Assembly (NCBI GenBank): GCA_025996895.1
Contig: BNTW01000068.1
Coordinates: 1-14,059, forward strand
Length of the DNA stretch: 14,059 nucleotides
Source: Bacteroidia bacterium
GTDB taxonomy: Bacteria > Bacteroidota > Bacteroidia > Bacteroidales > Azobacteroidaceae
Direction of reading: 5' to 3'
The notes beneath the pieces were generated by a model. It searched no databases, was not told the origin of the DNA, and was given only the letters and a program-made list of their open reading frames with translations. The translations under genes and the position numbers were made by a program. This document shows positions 1-7,634 of the stretch, piece by piece; positions within the stretch are counted from its first letter, which is position 1; every line of letters starts with the position of its first letter.

Positions 1-56
1 TAATGTTTTCTTTTTATTCTCCAAAGGTTTTTACAAAAATTTTATCCGATTTTTTG

Positions 57-64
57 TATCTTTG
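57..64 (+). promoter_or_regulatory. Bacteroidota -7 promoter box of the transport operon
   Basis: TATCTTTG matches the Bacteroidota sigma-factor -7 consensus TAnnTTTG. It lies 25 bases before the ATG at 90, so the transcript would have a leader of roughly 20 nt. No clear TTTG -33 box is seen at the expected spacing, only a T-rich stretch near 28-33. The box falls inside an upstream in-frame extension of the first gene, which argues that translation starts at 90 and not at 3. Confidence 0.65.
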
Positions 65-89
65 TTGTCCATTTGAAAAAATAGATAAT

Positions 90-1013
90 ATGTGTCGTAG
101 TTTTTATTTTTTACTATTTTTTTGTATCGCTTTTTCTGCTTGTAAACAGACGGGAAAAGAAACGAATGTATTGAAAGTCGGCGTGATGTCGTCGATGGAT
201 TATGTGCCGTTGGCCGTTGCGCAAGAACAGGGATTTTTCGACAAGCACGGCGTCAAGGTGGAAGTTCAGAAGTTTTATTCGGCCAATGACCGCGATGCGG
301 CTTTCCAAAGCGGGAACATCGACGGAACGGTCATTGATTACACCGGTGCAATCTTGCAAAAAGCCGGCGGTGTCCATTTGAAACTGACGTCGGCTTGCAA
401 TGCCACCTTTTGCCTGATGACAGCGCAACCGAATATAAATCAACTTTCGGATTTGAAAAACAAAAAAATCGGCGTTTCGCGGAATACGGTCATTGATTTT
501 TGTGTGGAAAAGGCTTTACTCTCCGCAGAAATTTCGCCTGAAACCGTTGAAAAACAAGAGATTAATAAAATTCCTATCCGCTTCGAAATGCTGATGAAAG
601 GACAATCGGATGCGACGGCTTTGCCTGACCCTTTCATTACGATTGCGGTTTCCAAAGGCGCGAAATCAATCGTTTGCATGGATGATTTGGGCTTTGCCGT
701 AACCGGAATTATGTTCAAAACGGCGTCCATTGATCGGAAATCCGACCAAATAAAAGCATTTTATCGCGCTTATAATGAAGCGGTTGAATACATTAAAAAT
801 CATTCGGTCGAAGATATTAAAGCGATTTTGATTGACGACATTGGTTTTCCTGAGCCGTTAATCGGCCAAGTGAAATTGCCCGGTTATACATTGGCACAAA
901 TGCCGAAAGCAGCTGATATTCAATCGACTACGGAATGGTTGCAAGCCAAAGGACTTATTTCGCCGGATTTTTCTACTAACGATTTATTTGACGACCGTTT
1001 TATACAGCAATGA
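90..1013 (+). CDS. ABC transporter substrate-binding lipoprotein (NMT1/THI5-SsuA-like)
   Basis: This is a 307-residue periplasmic solute-binding protein for the ABC transporter encoded just downstream. From the ATG at 90 it begins with a short basic/hydrophobic leader and a lipobox ending Phe-Ser-Ala-Cys (Cys18), so it should be membrane-anchored. The mature part has the family pattern: a 'DYVPLAVAQEQGFF' segment followed by 'GVKVEV', and then an IDGTVIDYTGAI segment, typical of type 2 binding folds for sulfonates, nitrate, taurine or thiamine pyrimidine precursors. An upstream in-frame ATG at 3 would bury the leader behind 29 residues and precede the promoter box, so I reject it. The stop overlaps the ATPase start (ATGA at 1010-1013). 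The substrate is not identifiable by eye; the family call is firm and the ligand open. Confidence 0.88.
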   Translation: MCRSFYFLLFFCIAFSACKQTGKETNVLKVGVMSSMDYVPLAVAQEQGFFDKHGVKVEVQKFYSANDRDAAFQSGNIDGTVIDYTGAILQKAGGVHLKLTSACNATFCLMTAQPNINQLSDLKNKKIGVSRNTVIDFCVEKALLSAEISPETVEKQEINKIPIRFEMLMKGQSDATALPDPFITIAVSKGAKSIVCMDDLGFAVTGIMFKTASIDRKSDQIKAFYRAYNEAVEYIKNHSVEDIKAILIDDIGFPEPLIGQVKLPGYTLAQMPKAADIQSTTEWLQAKGLISPDFSTNDLFDDRFIQQ

Positions 1014-1627
1014 GTTTTCTCACCCTACATAACGTCAGTGTATCGTACGGAAAAACCGCCGTCTTGCGAAACTTCAATTTGAGTGTCGAAGCCGGTGCTA
1101 TCTATTGTTTGACTGGTCCTTCCGGTTGCGGAAAATCGACGCTTCTGAAAACGATTTGTGGCATTTTGCAACCGCAGACAGGCGAAATCCGGTTGGGCAA
1201 TCAACCGATTAATCCGGCGGTACAAACTATCGGATATATTCCGCAACATTATGGCTTGTTGGACTGGCTGACGGTGAAAGACAATATTTTTCTGGGTAAG
1301 AAAATCCGAAATATTCCTTTTTCTCCCGAAGACGAACAAATTATCAATCAGCTGGAAATCAGAGATTTATTAAAACGTTATCCGAAAGAATTGAGTGGCG
1401 GACAACAACAACGGGCAGCATTGGCGCGCGCGTGGATACTCCGCCCACAACTGCTGTTAATGGACGAGCCGTTTTCGTCGTTGGATAGTTTTACGGCTGA
1501 GCGTTCTATCGAATTGTTTTTGCAATTATGGGAAATACAAAAGATTACTACACTGTTCGTTACGCACAATCTTCAGGAAGCGGAACGGGTCGGTACACAT
1601 ATTGTTGATTTCAATCATTTATGTTAA
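1010..1627 (+). CDS. ABC transporter ATP-binding protein (SsuB/TauB-like, compact)
   Basis: This is the ATPase subunit powering import by the neighbouring permease. All nucleotide-binding motifs are present in order: Walker A GPSGCGKS (about residues 36-43), Q-loop Gln79, signature LSGGQ (128-132), Walker B LLLMDE (148-153) and the H-loop His186. At 205 residues it is about 50 shorter than SsuB/TauB proteins and ends some 20 residues after the H-loop, so the C-terminal helical region is largely missing while the catalytic core is whole. The start overlaps the preceding stop as ATGA, and the end overlaps the permease start by 7 nt, indicating one operon with coupled translation. It is most like the nitrate/sulfonate/taurine class; the substrate is unknown. 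Confidence 0.9.
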   Translation: MSFLTLHNVSVSYGKTAVLRNFNLSVEAGAIYCLTGPSGCGKSTLLKTICGILQPQTGEIRLGNQPINPAVQTIGYIPQHYGLLDWLTVKDNIFLGKKIRNIPFSPEDEQIINQLEIRDLLKRYPKELSGGQQQRAALARAWILRPQLLLMDEPFSSLDSFTAERSIELFLQLWEIQKITTLFVTHNLQEAERVGTHIVDFNHLC

Positions 1628-2238
1628 GTTTGTGGGAACATATCCTGGCGAGTGTTGTCCGTCTGACGGAAGGGTTGTTTTTGGCCTTTCTGATAGCCGT
1701 TCCTATCGGTTTGTTGCTGTCGCATTCCCCGAAAATCAATAAAATCGGCAGTCCGATACTCTATTTCAGTTATCCGATACCGAAATTGGCATTATTGCCG
1801 GTCGTAATGTTGCTGATGGGTATCGGCGAATCGGCGAAAATCACCATGATTGTGCTGATTTTGGTTTTTCAGGTCATTGTGTCTGTCCGCGACGCTGCCC
1901 TGCATATTCCCCACGAAGATTTTCACGTATTGATTTCGTTGGGTGCTAATAAACGGCAGTTGTTTCGTTGGGTGGTTTTACCTGCTATTTTACCTGAAAC
2001 GCTGACGTCGCTTCGTGTAGCAGTTGGCACATCGGCTTCGGTTTTATTTTTCACCGAAACATTCGGAACGGACAAAGGGTTGGGATTTTACATTGTCAAT
2101 TCATGGATGCGACTGGCTTACAAGGATATGGCTGTTGGAATAATCGCGTTATCCCTCATTGGTCTAGCCTTATTTTCGGCTATTGACTTGTTGGAAAAAC
2201 GATTATGCAAATGGAAAATGATTTTAAATAATAAATAA
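1621..2238 (+). CDS. ABC transporter permease (SsuC/TauC-like, N-terminally short)
   Basis: This inner-membrane permease belongs to the binding-protein-dependent transport family. It has about five hydrophobic segments (near residues 12-34, 52-68, 72-90, 132-150 and 170-190) and a clear EAA loop, where the 'LGANKRQLF' stretch (107-115) leads into 'VVLPAILP'. This loop docks the ATPase. At 205 residues it is about 45 shorter than SsuC-type permeases, and the missing part corresponds to the usual first membrane helix. A longer start is excluded because an in-frame TGA lies at 1606-1608, 15 bases upstream of the ATG. It overlaps the ATPase gene by 7 nt and is followed after one base by the porin gene. 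The family assignment is secure; whether five helices suffice is an open question. Confidence 0.88.
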   Translation: MLSLWEHILASVVRLTEGLFLAFLIAVPIGLLLSHSPKINKIGSPILYFSYPIPKLALLPVVMLLMGIGESAKITMIVLILVFQVIVSVRDAALHIPHEDFHVLISLGANKRQLFRWVVLPAILPETLTSLRVAVGTSASVLFFTETFGTDKGLGFYIVNSWMRLAYKDMAVGIIALSLIGLALFSAIDLLEKRLCKWKMILNNK

Positions 2239-2239
2239 T

Positions 2240-3259
2240 ATGAAAAGAAAATTACTGCTTTTTGGATTTACCCTGATGTTAGTTCCCGCTTTGTTTGCGC
2301 AGGAAAACAATTTACAAAAATTGAAAAATGCTTTCCGAAGCGAATATTTTAATCTCTCGGGCTACGGACAAATCGTGTATAACCTGACGGAACACCCCGA
2401 AGGCAACAATCCGAACAGTTCGATTGATGTGGCGCGCGCGATACTTTTTGCTACCGGCAAATTGGGTGAAAAAAACCAATTCGGTTATATGTTGATGTAT
2501 GATTTCGGGCCGAATGCCAGACTGCATGAGTTATACGGCGAATGGACACCATTGAAATCTCTCAATCTACGGATAGGGCAGTATAAAATTCCTTTTACGA
2601 TAGAAAATCCGATGTCGCCAACCCGTATCGAAACCATTAATTTTTCGCGTTCCGCTTCGGCAATGAGTGGTAGCGTGGGCGATGTCAATCAACTTTCGAC
2701 CGGCTCCAAAGCGGGACGCGATGCCGGAGTGCAGTTGTCGGGACTTTTATTCCCCAAAAACGGCTTTTATCAGTTGGAATATTACACCGGATTGTTCAAC
2801 GGCTCAGGTTTCAACACAAAAGATGTTGATAATCGCAAAGATTTTATCGGTACCGCTTATTGGCAACCGATTAAAGGTTTGCGCTTGGGCGGCTCTATTT
2901 ATTCGGGAAGATTATACGACCAGGTGCGTAACCGCTGGGTGGTCGGTGGTGAATACAACAGCAACTATTTTTACAGTCGTGCCGAATATATTTCTGCCGA
3001 CGACGGTGTGTTGAAACGCAACGGATATTACGGCTCGCTCGTTTGGAAATTAGTACCCAACCGCTGGGAGATTGTAGGAAAATATGATTTTTACAACAAT
3101 AATACAAGTTTATATAAAAACGGTGTAAGCGATGTAACAGCCGGTATTAATTATTATTTTGCTTTCTTGTCGCGTATCCAGTTGAATTATGTTTATTCGG
3201 ACGACGCGGTGAAAGGCAAAAATAACACGCTGCTGGCGCAGTTACAGTTGTTTTTTTAG
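2240..3259 (+). CDS. outer-membrane porin, phosphate-selective porin O/P-like
   Basis: This is a 339-residue outer-membrane beta-barrel. It has a classic signal peptide (basic MKRK, hydrophobic core, cleavage likely after Ala20 in LFA-Q) and then many alternating aromatic/polar strands. A segment around residues 110-150 ('GQYKIPFTIENP', then 'TGSKAGRDAGVQLSG') resembles Porin_O_P family barrels, and the chain ends in an amphipathic strand with terminal Phe-Phe, as expected for BAM-dependent assembly. The start is one base after the permease stop, so it belongs to the same operon and may admit the transported solute across the outer membrane. The TAG stop overlaps the stop of the opposing gene. 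The selectivity implied by the family name should not be taken literally, since the substrate is not visible. Confidence 0.82.
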   Translation: MKRKLLLFGFTLMLVPALFAQENNLQKLKNAFRSEYFNLSGYGQIVYNLTEHPEGNNPNSSIDVARAILFATGKLGEKNQFGYMLMYDFGPNARLHELYGEWTPLKSLNLRIGQYKIPFTIENPMSPTRIETINFSRSASAMSGSVGDVNQLSTGSKAGRDAGVQLSGLLFPKNGFYQLEYYTGLFNGSGFNTKDVDNRKDFIGTAYWQPIKGLRLGGSIYSGRLYDQVRNRWVVGGEYNSNYFYSRAEYISADDGVLKRNGYYGSLVWKLVPNRWEIVGKYDFYNNNTSLYKNGVSDVTAGINYYFAFLSRIQLNYVYSDDAVKGKNNTLLAQLQLFF

Positions 3260-4446
3260 TGCAAAAGATTAAGCATTAAATAGGCCTGATAGTGCGTGTC
3301 TTCCGAAACCGGACACAGATTGAAATAACCGGATACTATCCGGTTGTTTTTAACAATGAGCGGGTAGTGTTTTTTCAGTGTTTGGTGAATTTGAAATGTT
3401 TCGGCCGAAGCGGAGTGATAATTCACGAAAAACGAGCCGTGCGTTTCGAGGTGTAGAAATTGTTCCGTCAGGCGGATGGCCAAATAACCCATGCTTTTGC
3501 GCATATTGATTTCGACGCAGGGATTCAATTTGTATTTGTTTTCGGAAAAATAAACCAGCATATCCACACCGATACAGCCAACATAATGCGGGGCATAATT
3601 TTTCTCGATTTGTTGAATCAATTCGGTTTTAACTTGTTGGAGCAGAGAAAAATCAATCCGATTGATAATCATTTTTTCCAATACTTCCTGAGAAGCCAAC
3701 AAACTACGTTCATACACGCCTTTAGGGTTAGTCTGAAAAACGGAATAACCGATAAATTCGGTTTTTCCGCCGGCGGAAATTTCAAAGTGCATGGAGAAAT
3801 CCAAGCGTTTGTCCAACGCTTTTTCGACGGAAACACTTCCTTGCTTGTTCAACATTCCGCTGATAATCTGCCGTTCGGAGCGAGCGATTTTTTCGGACGG
3901 CAACCAAACCAGCCCGCGCCCGGAAGAGGAATACGGCGATTTCACGATTTGTTGCCCGTGGTTTTGTATCAACTCCTTTTCGAGCGTGTCGATGTCGGAA
4001 AACCGGCGGGGCAGAATATCGCTTTCGATTTCGGGAATGATTCGGATCAATTCCGATAAAACCGGTTGCGCCGCTTCGCGGCTTCCTAGTTTGCGGTAAA
4101 TTTCTTTCCATTCGGGAATTTGCCAATCCAGCGAATGTGTTTGTTTCAGTTTCTCGAAAAAATAAACGCTTTGCGGCGAAATGCCCCACAAATCCACTGT
4201 TTGAGACGATAAAGTTGTTAATTCGGAAGAAACGACCGCTTTTGCTAAAGTTGGAAACGCTTGAATATCCGTTAAAAAGTCGTTCGGTAACGGGTTTTCG
4301 ACGAACACAGAATCATCCGCTTGTGCATACCACGCCGGAAGATACGCTAGCTCGTTTTGCATAAGCACCTGATTAGCCGGCGGACGATAATATTTTGACG
4401 CATTCAGCACCGCGCTTTCGTGTCCGGGATTGAAATACCGAATCAT
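3256..4446 (-). CDS. uncharacterised ATP-grasp-like protein
   Basis: This is a 396-residue cytoplasmic protein whose characterised relatives I do not recognise. The central and C-terminal parts look like an ATP-grasp ligase: 'IVKSPYSSSGRGL' (about 167-179) resembles the lysine plus small-residue loop binding ATP phosphates, and 'GVDM' (Asp295) followed by 'CVEINMRKSMG' (Glu312, Asn314, Arg316) resembles the metal-binding D...ExNxR set. The N-terminus carries 'NPGHESA' and is rich in Pro and Tyr. ATP-grasp enzymes usually join a carboxylate to an amine or thiol. I set the start at the ATG overlapping the upstream GNAT stop (ATGA, 4443-4446); a start 10 residues earlier would lie deeper in the GNAT gene. 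No signal peptide or membrane segment is seen. The substrate is unknown. Confidence 0.68.
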   Translation of the reverse strand: MIRYFNPGHESAVLNASKYYRPPANQVLMQNELAYLPAWYAQADDSVFVENPLPNDFLTDIQAFPTLAKAVVSSELTTLSSQTVDLWGISPQSVYFFEKLKQTHSLDWQIPEWKEIYRKLGSREAAQPVLSELIRIIPEIESDILPRRFSDIDTLEKELIQNHGQQIVKSPYSSSGRGLVWLPSEKIARSERQIISGMLNKQGSVSVEKALDKRLDFSMHFEISAGGKTEFIGYSVFQTNPKGVYERSLLASQEVLEKMIINRIDFSLLQQVKTELIQQIEKNYAPHYVGCIGVDMLVYFSENKYKLNPCVEINMRKSMGYLAIRLTEQFLHLETHGSFFVNYHSASAETFQIHQTLKKHYPLIVKNNRIVSGYFNLCPVSEDTHYQAYLMLNLLH

Positions 4447-4910
4447 CGCCGGATTTCCAACACGCAATTTAGCCATTCCTCATCGGATTTGGCGTGGTAT
4501 TTTTTATAAAAATTGATGGCCGGCTCATTCCATTTCAGCACCTGCCACACGATGCCTTTCAATTCTTTTTCTTTGGTCTCAATAATCAGCTGGTCGAACA
4601 GCATTTTGCCGATACCGTTGCTCCGCATTTCTTCGGTAACATAAAAATCTTCGAGATACATGCGCTGCCCTTTCCATGTCGAAAAACGAATGTAATACAA
4701 CGCCAATCCCTCGATTTTTCCATTCACTTCGGCGACAAACGCCCACCAAACCGGATTTTCGCCGAAACCGCTTTCTTCAAAATGCTCTTCCGTAATTGTA
4801 ACTTCTTCGGAGGCTTTTTCGTAGCGAGCCAATTCTCTAACCAATTCGAGCAGGCGCGGACAATCTTTTTGCTTGGCTCTGCGAATAATGATATTTTGTA
4901 TATTTTTCAT
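4443..4910 (-). CDS. GNAT N-acetyltransferase, SSAT (diamine/thialysine)-like
   Basis: This is a 155-residue single-domain GNAT enzyme that should transfer an acetyl group from acetyl-CoA to an amine. The acetyl-CoA pyrophosphate loop is RSNGIG (96-101, fitting Q/RxxGxG). The flanking segments 'MYLEDFYV' (84-91) and 'WNEPAINFYKK' (127-137) closely resemble those of spermidine/spermine or thialysine N-acetyltransferases (SAT1/SAT2), as does the N-terminal 'LVRELARYEKASEEV' (23-37). A polyamine or lysine analogue is therefore the likely substrate by family, but this is not proven. Its ATG overlaps the stop of the ABC ATPase (ATGA, 4907-4910) and its stop overlaps the ATP-grasp start, placing it in the middle of a coupled gene string. 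Confidence 0.85.
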   Translation of the reverse strand: MKNIQNIIIRRAKQKDCPRLLELVRELARYEKASEEVTITEEHFEESGFGENPVWWAFVAEVNGKIEGLALYYIRFSTWKGQRMYLEDFYVTEEMRSNGIGKMLFDQLIIETKEKELKGIVWQVLKWNEPAINFYKKYHAKSDEEWLNCVLEIRR

Positions 4911-5707
4911 TGAAGCTGTTTATTAATTCTGAATAAATGTAACTGCTTATCAAATAAAACACCGTTACCGGTAAAAAAGTTTTCCAAAACACCATTTTCG
5001 GACAAATTGTCAGGTGTTCCGACCGTAATTCCCCGATTTTTGTCCATCAACCAGAGTTTATCGGCCATTTGCAACGACAAATCCAAATCGTGTGTGGAAA
5101 GAAAAATCGTTTTACCGGTTTCGCGACTCAAGCGATGCAACAACTGCATGATTTCCACTTTACTCGGGAAATCGAGGAAAGCCGTCGGCTCGTCCAGAAA
5201 AATCACCGGCGTCTGCTGGGCAAGGACTTTCGCAATCATTGTCTTTTGTCGTTCGCCGTCGCTCAACGCATGAATGGAACGCTGTGCCAATGCCGTAATA
5301 TTCACTTGCCTCATGGCTTCGTCGATAATCTTTTTATCCTTGCGTGAAATAGTTCCCCAAAATCCGGTGTGCGGACTGCGTCCCAAGCCAATCAATTCCG
5401 TCACCGACATATCGCGAACATCGACTTTTTCGGTCAGTACCAAACCGATGATTTTTGCCAATTCGTGCGAGGAATAATCGGACACCGGCTTATTTTTTAA
5501 GCGAATTTCGCCCGAAAGCGACGGTTGAATGCCGGCAAGTGTCCGCAATAAAGTGGATTTTCCGATACCATTCGCACCTAACAAGCAAGTCAATTCCCCG
5601 CTGTAAAGCGTCGAATGTAAATTGTCGGCAATTCGGTCTTCCCTGTTTCGGTTTTTATAGCCTATCGACAAATTCCGGATTTCGATGGTTGGGACTTTCT
5701 CGTTCAA
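4907..5707 (-). CDS. ABC transporter ATP-binding protein, FecE/HmuV-like, TTG start
   Basis: This is a 266-residue ATPase of the iron-siderophore/heme/B12 uptake class. Motifs: Walker A GANGIGKS (44-51), signature LSDGERQ (148-154), Walker B VIFLDE (168-173) and H-loop His206. The Q-loop position reads VLTEK, without Gln; I recall this as usual for Bacteroidota members of this family. The only plausible start is a TTG at 5707 whose TTGA overlaps the yidC stop. No ATG occurs before the sequence has entered the conserved domain, and TTG retains the complete N-terminal strand. No permease or binding protein for it is present here, so partners must be encoded elsewhere. Translation is probably coupled to yidC upstream and to the GNAT gene downstream. 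Confidence 0.87.
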   Translation of the reverse strand: MNEKVPTIEIRNLSIGYKNRNREDRIADNLHSTLYSGELTCLLGANGIGKSTLLRTLAGIQPSLSGEIRLKNKPVSDYSSHELAKIIGLVLTEKVDVRDMSVTELIGLGRSPHTGFWGTISRKDKKIIDEAMRQVNITALAQRSIHALSDGERQKTMIAKVLAQQTPVIFLDEPTAFLDFPSKVEIMQLLHRLSRETGKTIFLSTHDLDLSLQMADKLWLMDKNRGITVGTPDNLSENGVLENFFTGNGVLFDKQLHLFRINKQLQ

Positions 5708-7590
5708 CGTTTGTTTTTCTTTTTCTGTTGTTCTCGCAATGCGGCTTGTTGTTGCCGTTGCGCTTCTTCCAATCGCGCCATAAAACCGGATTTCTTTTTC
5801 ACCGGCTTCGCCTTACTTTTGTTCGCTTCCAGCTTCACCAGTAATTTTTTCTCGTCTAACGATAAACGGAAAGCAATGGTCAGCGCAATTGTGATAAGCG
5901 TTGAAACCAGATAATAATAATTCAAACCGGAAGAATAATCATTCAGAAAGAAGAACATAACGAACGGCATGATGTACATCATCAGTTTCATGCCCGGCAT
6001 TTGTTCCTGTCCTGTATTCTGCTGATCCATCGTATATTTGGTGTTGATCACCTGCACCAGCGACATCAGCAAGCAAAACAAACTGATATGATTGCCGATA
6101 ATAGGTATTGACGTATTCCAATGAATCAGCGAATCGTAGGTTGATAAATCGTCCGCCCATAGGAAACTTTGATGGCGCAATTCAATAGACGAGGGGAAAA
6201 GGAAAAACAACGCCAGAATGAACGGCATTTGCAGCAACATCGGCAGGCAGCCCGCCATCGGACTCACACCCATCTGCTTGTAGAAGTCCATTGTTTTTTG
6301 TTGCCGAACTAAAGCATTGTCCTGTCCGGGATATTTTGCAGTGATTTGTTCGATTTGCGGTTTTAACACGCGCATTTTTGCCGACGAAAGCAATGATTTA
6401 TAGGTTAGCGGGAACAGTGCACCCCGGATAATCAGCGTTAATAAGAAAATGGCCAAGCCCAAATGTCCTGTCCAACTTGTCAGCCAATCAAAAATCGGAA
6501 CAATGATGTATTGATTGATGGGGCGTAAAATCCAATAACCCAACGGCACTAATTTTTCCAATTCCAGATTTTGCCCTTCAAAAAGTGTTTTATCGTATTT
6601 TTTGAATAGTGTAAAATCGTTCGGCCCGAAATAAAAATGCAATCCGATGCTGTCTGCACCGTTATACGGCAAACTGGTCGAGGTATTGTATTCCTTTATA
6701 TAATCCAAGTCTTTCAGTATGCGGGAATCCAATTTAGCCGTTTCAAAATAATTATCGGCAATCAGCACCGTCGAAAAATACTGATCTTTATAACCTATCC
6801 ATTTCAGCTTGTTGGGAATGTCTTTGACGTCGTCGCGCGTGTTTTTCATATCTTCCACGTTGTCTGAAAGAAATTTATACGTCAGCCGGGCATATTGTTC
6901 CTCAAATTTCCGGCCTTTTTCCTGCTGGCGGATTTTTTGCGCCCACTGAATGTCCAGCGTGCGCAGAGTCGGTGCTAATTCCGTTTGCAAATTACGGGAA
7001 ATAATTGTAAAATCGACCAAATAATTATCCGGTTGCAGGGTATAAGCAAAATCCAACGACTTGTCTTCACCTGCGTGCAGACGTAAAATCGCTTGTAAAT
7101 CAGATGATTGAATGGCTTCAAAATAAAAATCGCGCGTGTTCAGTACCCGGCTGTTGGCGGTGATAAATGTAACTCCAAAATCCGCTTCGTTCCGGTCGAA
7201 CAAAAACAACGGCTCTTTCTGATAATCCGTAAAGTTCTTTAATTGAGCGGAATAAATTCGTCCGCCCTGTGTCGAAATTTGAAGTATCAACTTGTCGTTT
7301 TGTAACGTAATCAATTGTTCTTCGCCCTGTACAGAAACGCCGAAATTACCGTATTTATCCGTTAATTGGGCTTGTACAACCGAATCCGGTACTTGCTCGG
7401 CAAGACTGTTGGCCGTCTGTTTTTCGGCAGCAGCATTCACTTCATTCATCACTTGCTGCTGTATCCACGCAATCGAATCCTGCTGTTTTTTCTGCGCTTC
7501 TATTTGTTCTTTACTCGGACGATTGAAATAAGAAAATCCGACTAAAACGACGAGGACTAAGATAACTCCGGTAATTGTATTTTTATCCAT
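5704..7590 (-). CDS. yidC: membrane protein insertase YidC
   Basis: YidC inserts and folds inner-membrane proteins, alone or with SecYEG. The 628 residues show the Gram-negative architecture: an N-terminal membrane anchor (about residues 5-22), a Gln/Lys-rich linker, a large periplasmic beta domain (about 80-340) and a C-terminal insertase core with five hydrophobic segments (about 352-575). The groove arginine is visible as Arg389 in 'LTLIIRGALFPL'. The C-terminus is a very basic tail (from about 581, ending KKKNKR), as expected for ribosome contact. The ATG follows an A/T-rich leader 35 nt after the pyrG stop, and the TGA overlaps the TTG start of the following ATPase. Length is normal for Bacteroidota YidC and all expected parts are present. 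Confidence 0.97.
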   Translation of the reverse strand: MDKNTITGVILVLVVLVGFSYFNRPSKEQIEAQKKQQDSIAWIQQQVMNEVNAAAEKQTANSLAEQVPDSVVQAQLTDKYGNFGVSVQGEEQLITLQNDKLILQISTQGGRIYSAQLKNFTDYQKEPLFLFDRNEADFGVTFITANSRVLNTRDFYFEAIQSSDLQAILRLHAGEDKSLDFAYTLQPDNYLVDFTIISRNLQTELAPTLRTLDIQWAQKIRQQEKGRKFEEQYARLTYKFLSDNVEDMKNTRDDVKDIPNKLKWIGYKDQYFSTVLIADNYFETAKLDSRILKDLDYIKEYNTSTSLPYNGADSIGLHFYFGPNDFTLFKKYDKTLFEGQNLELEKLVPLGYWILRPINQYIIVPIFDWLTSWTGHLGLAIFLLTLIIRGALFPLTYKSLLSSAKMRVLKPQIEQITAKYPGQDNALVRQQKTMDFYKQMGVSPMAGCLPMLLQMPFILALFFLFPSSIELRHQSFLWADDLSTYDSLIHWNTSIPIIGNHISLFCLLMSLVQVINTKYTMDQQNTGQEQMPGMKLMMYIMPFVMFFFLNDYSSGLNYYYLVSTLITIALTIAFRLSLDEKKLLVKLEANKSKAKPVKKKSGFMARLEEAQRQQQAALREQQKKKNKR

Positions 7591-7606
7591 TTAATTTTTA
7601 AATTTT

Positions 7607-7634
7607 CATTCTCAATTTTCAACTCTCAATTCTT
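7607..7634 (+). repeat. degenerate heptanucleotide tract at the pyrG-yidC junction
   Basis: Four imperfect 7-base units read on the + strand: CATTCTC, AATTTTC, AACTCTC and AATTCTT. They fill most of the 35-nt gap between yidC and pyrG and run through the pyrG stop codon (7626-7628). The unit resembles the CTCCAYT units inside the SpoIID-like gene at 10990-11018, with the pyrimidine-rich strand on + in both. No hairpin or U-tract terminator is formed, so pyrG-yidC read-through is expected. Confidence 0.5.

Noticed and set aside
3..89. 29-residue N-terminal extension of the binding lipoprotein
   Set aside because: It contains the TAnnTTTG promoter box and would hide the lipoprotein leader; the ATG at 90 gives a proper signal sequence.
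3460..4059. 199-codon open frame antisense to the ATP-grasp-like gene
   Set aside because: Phe/Gln/His-rich composition typical of the reverse complement of a coding gene; no domain seen.
4447..4476. 10-residue longer start for the ATP-grasp-like protein
   Set aside because: The ATG at 4446 overlaps the GNAT stop as ATGA, the same arrangement seen at the preceding junction, and directly begins the MIRYFNPGHE motif region.
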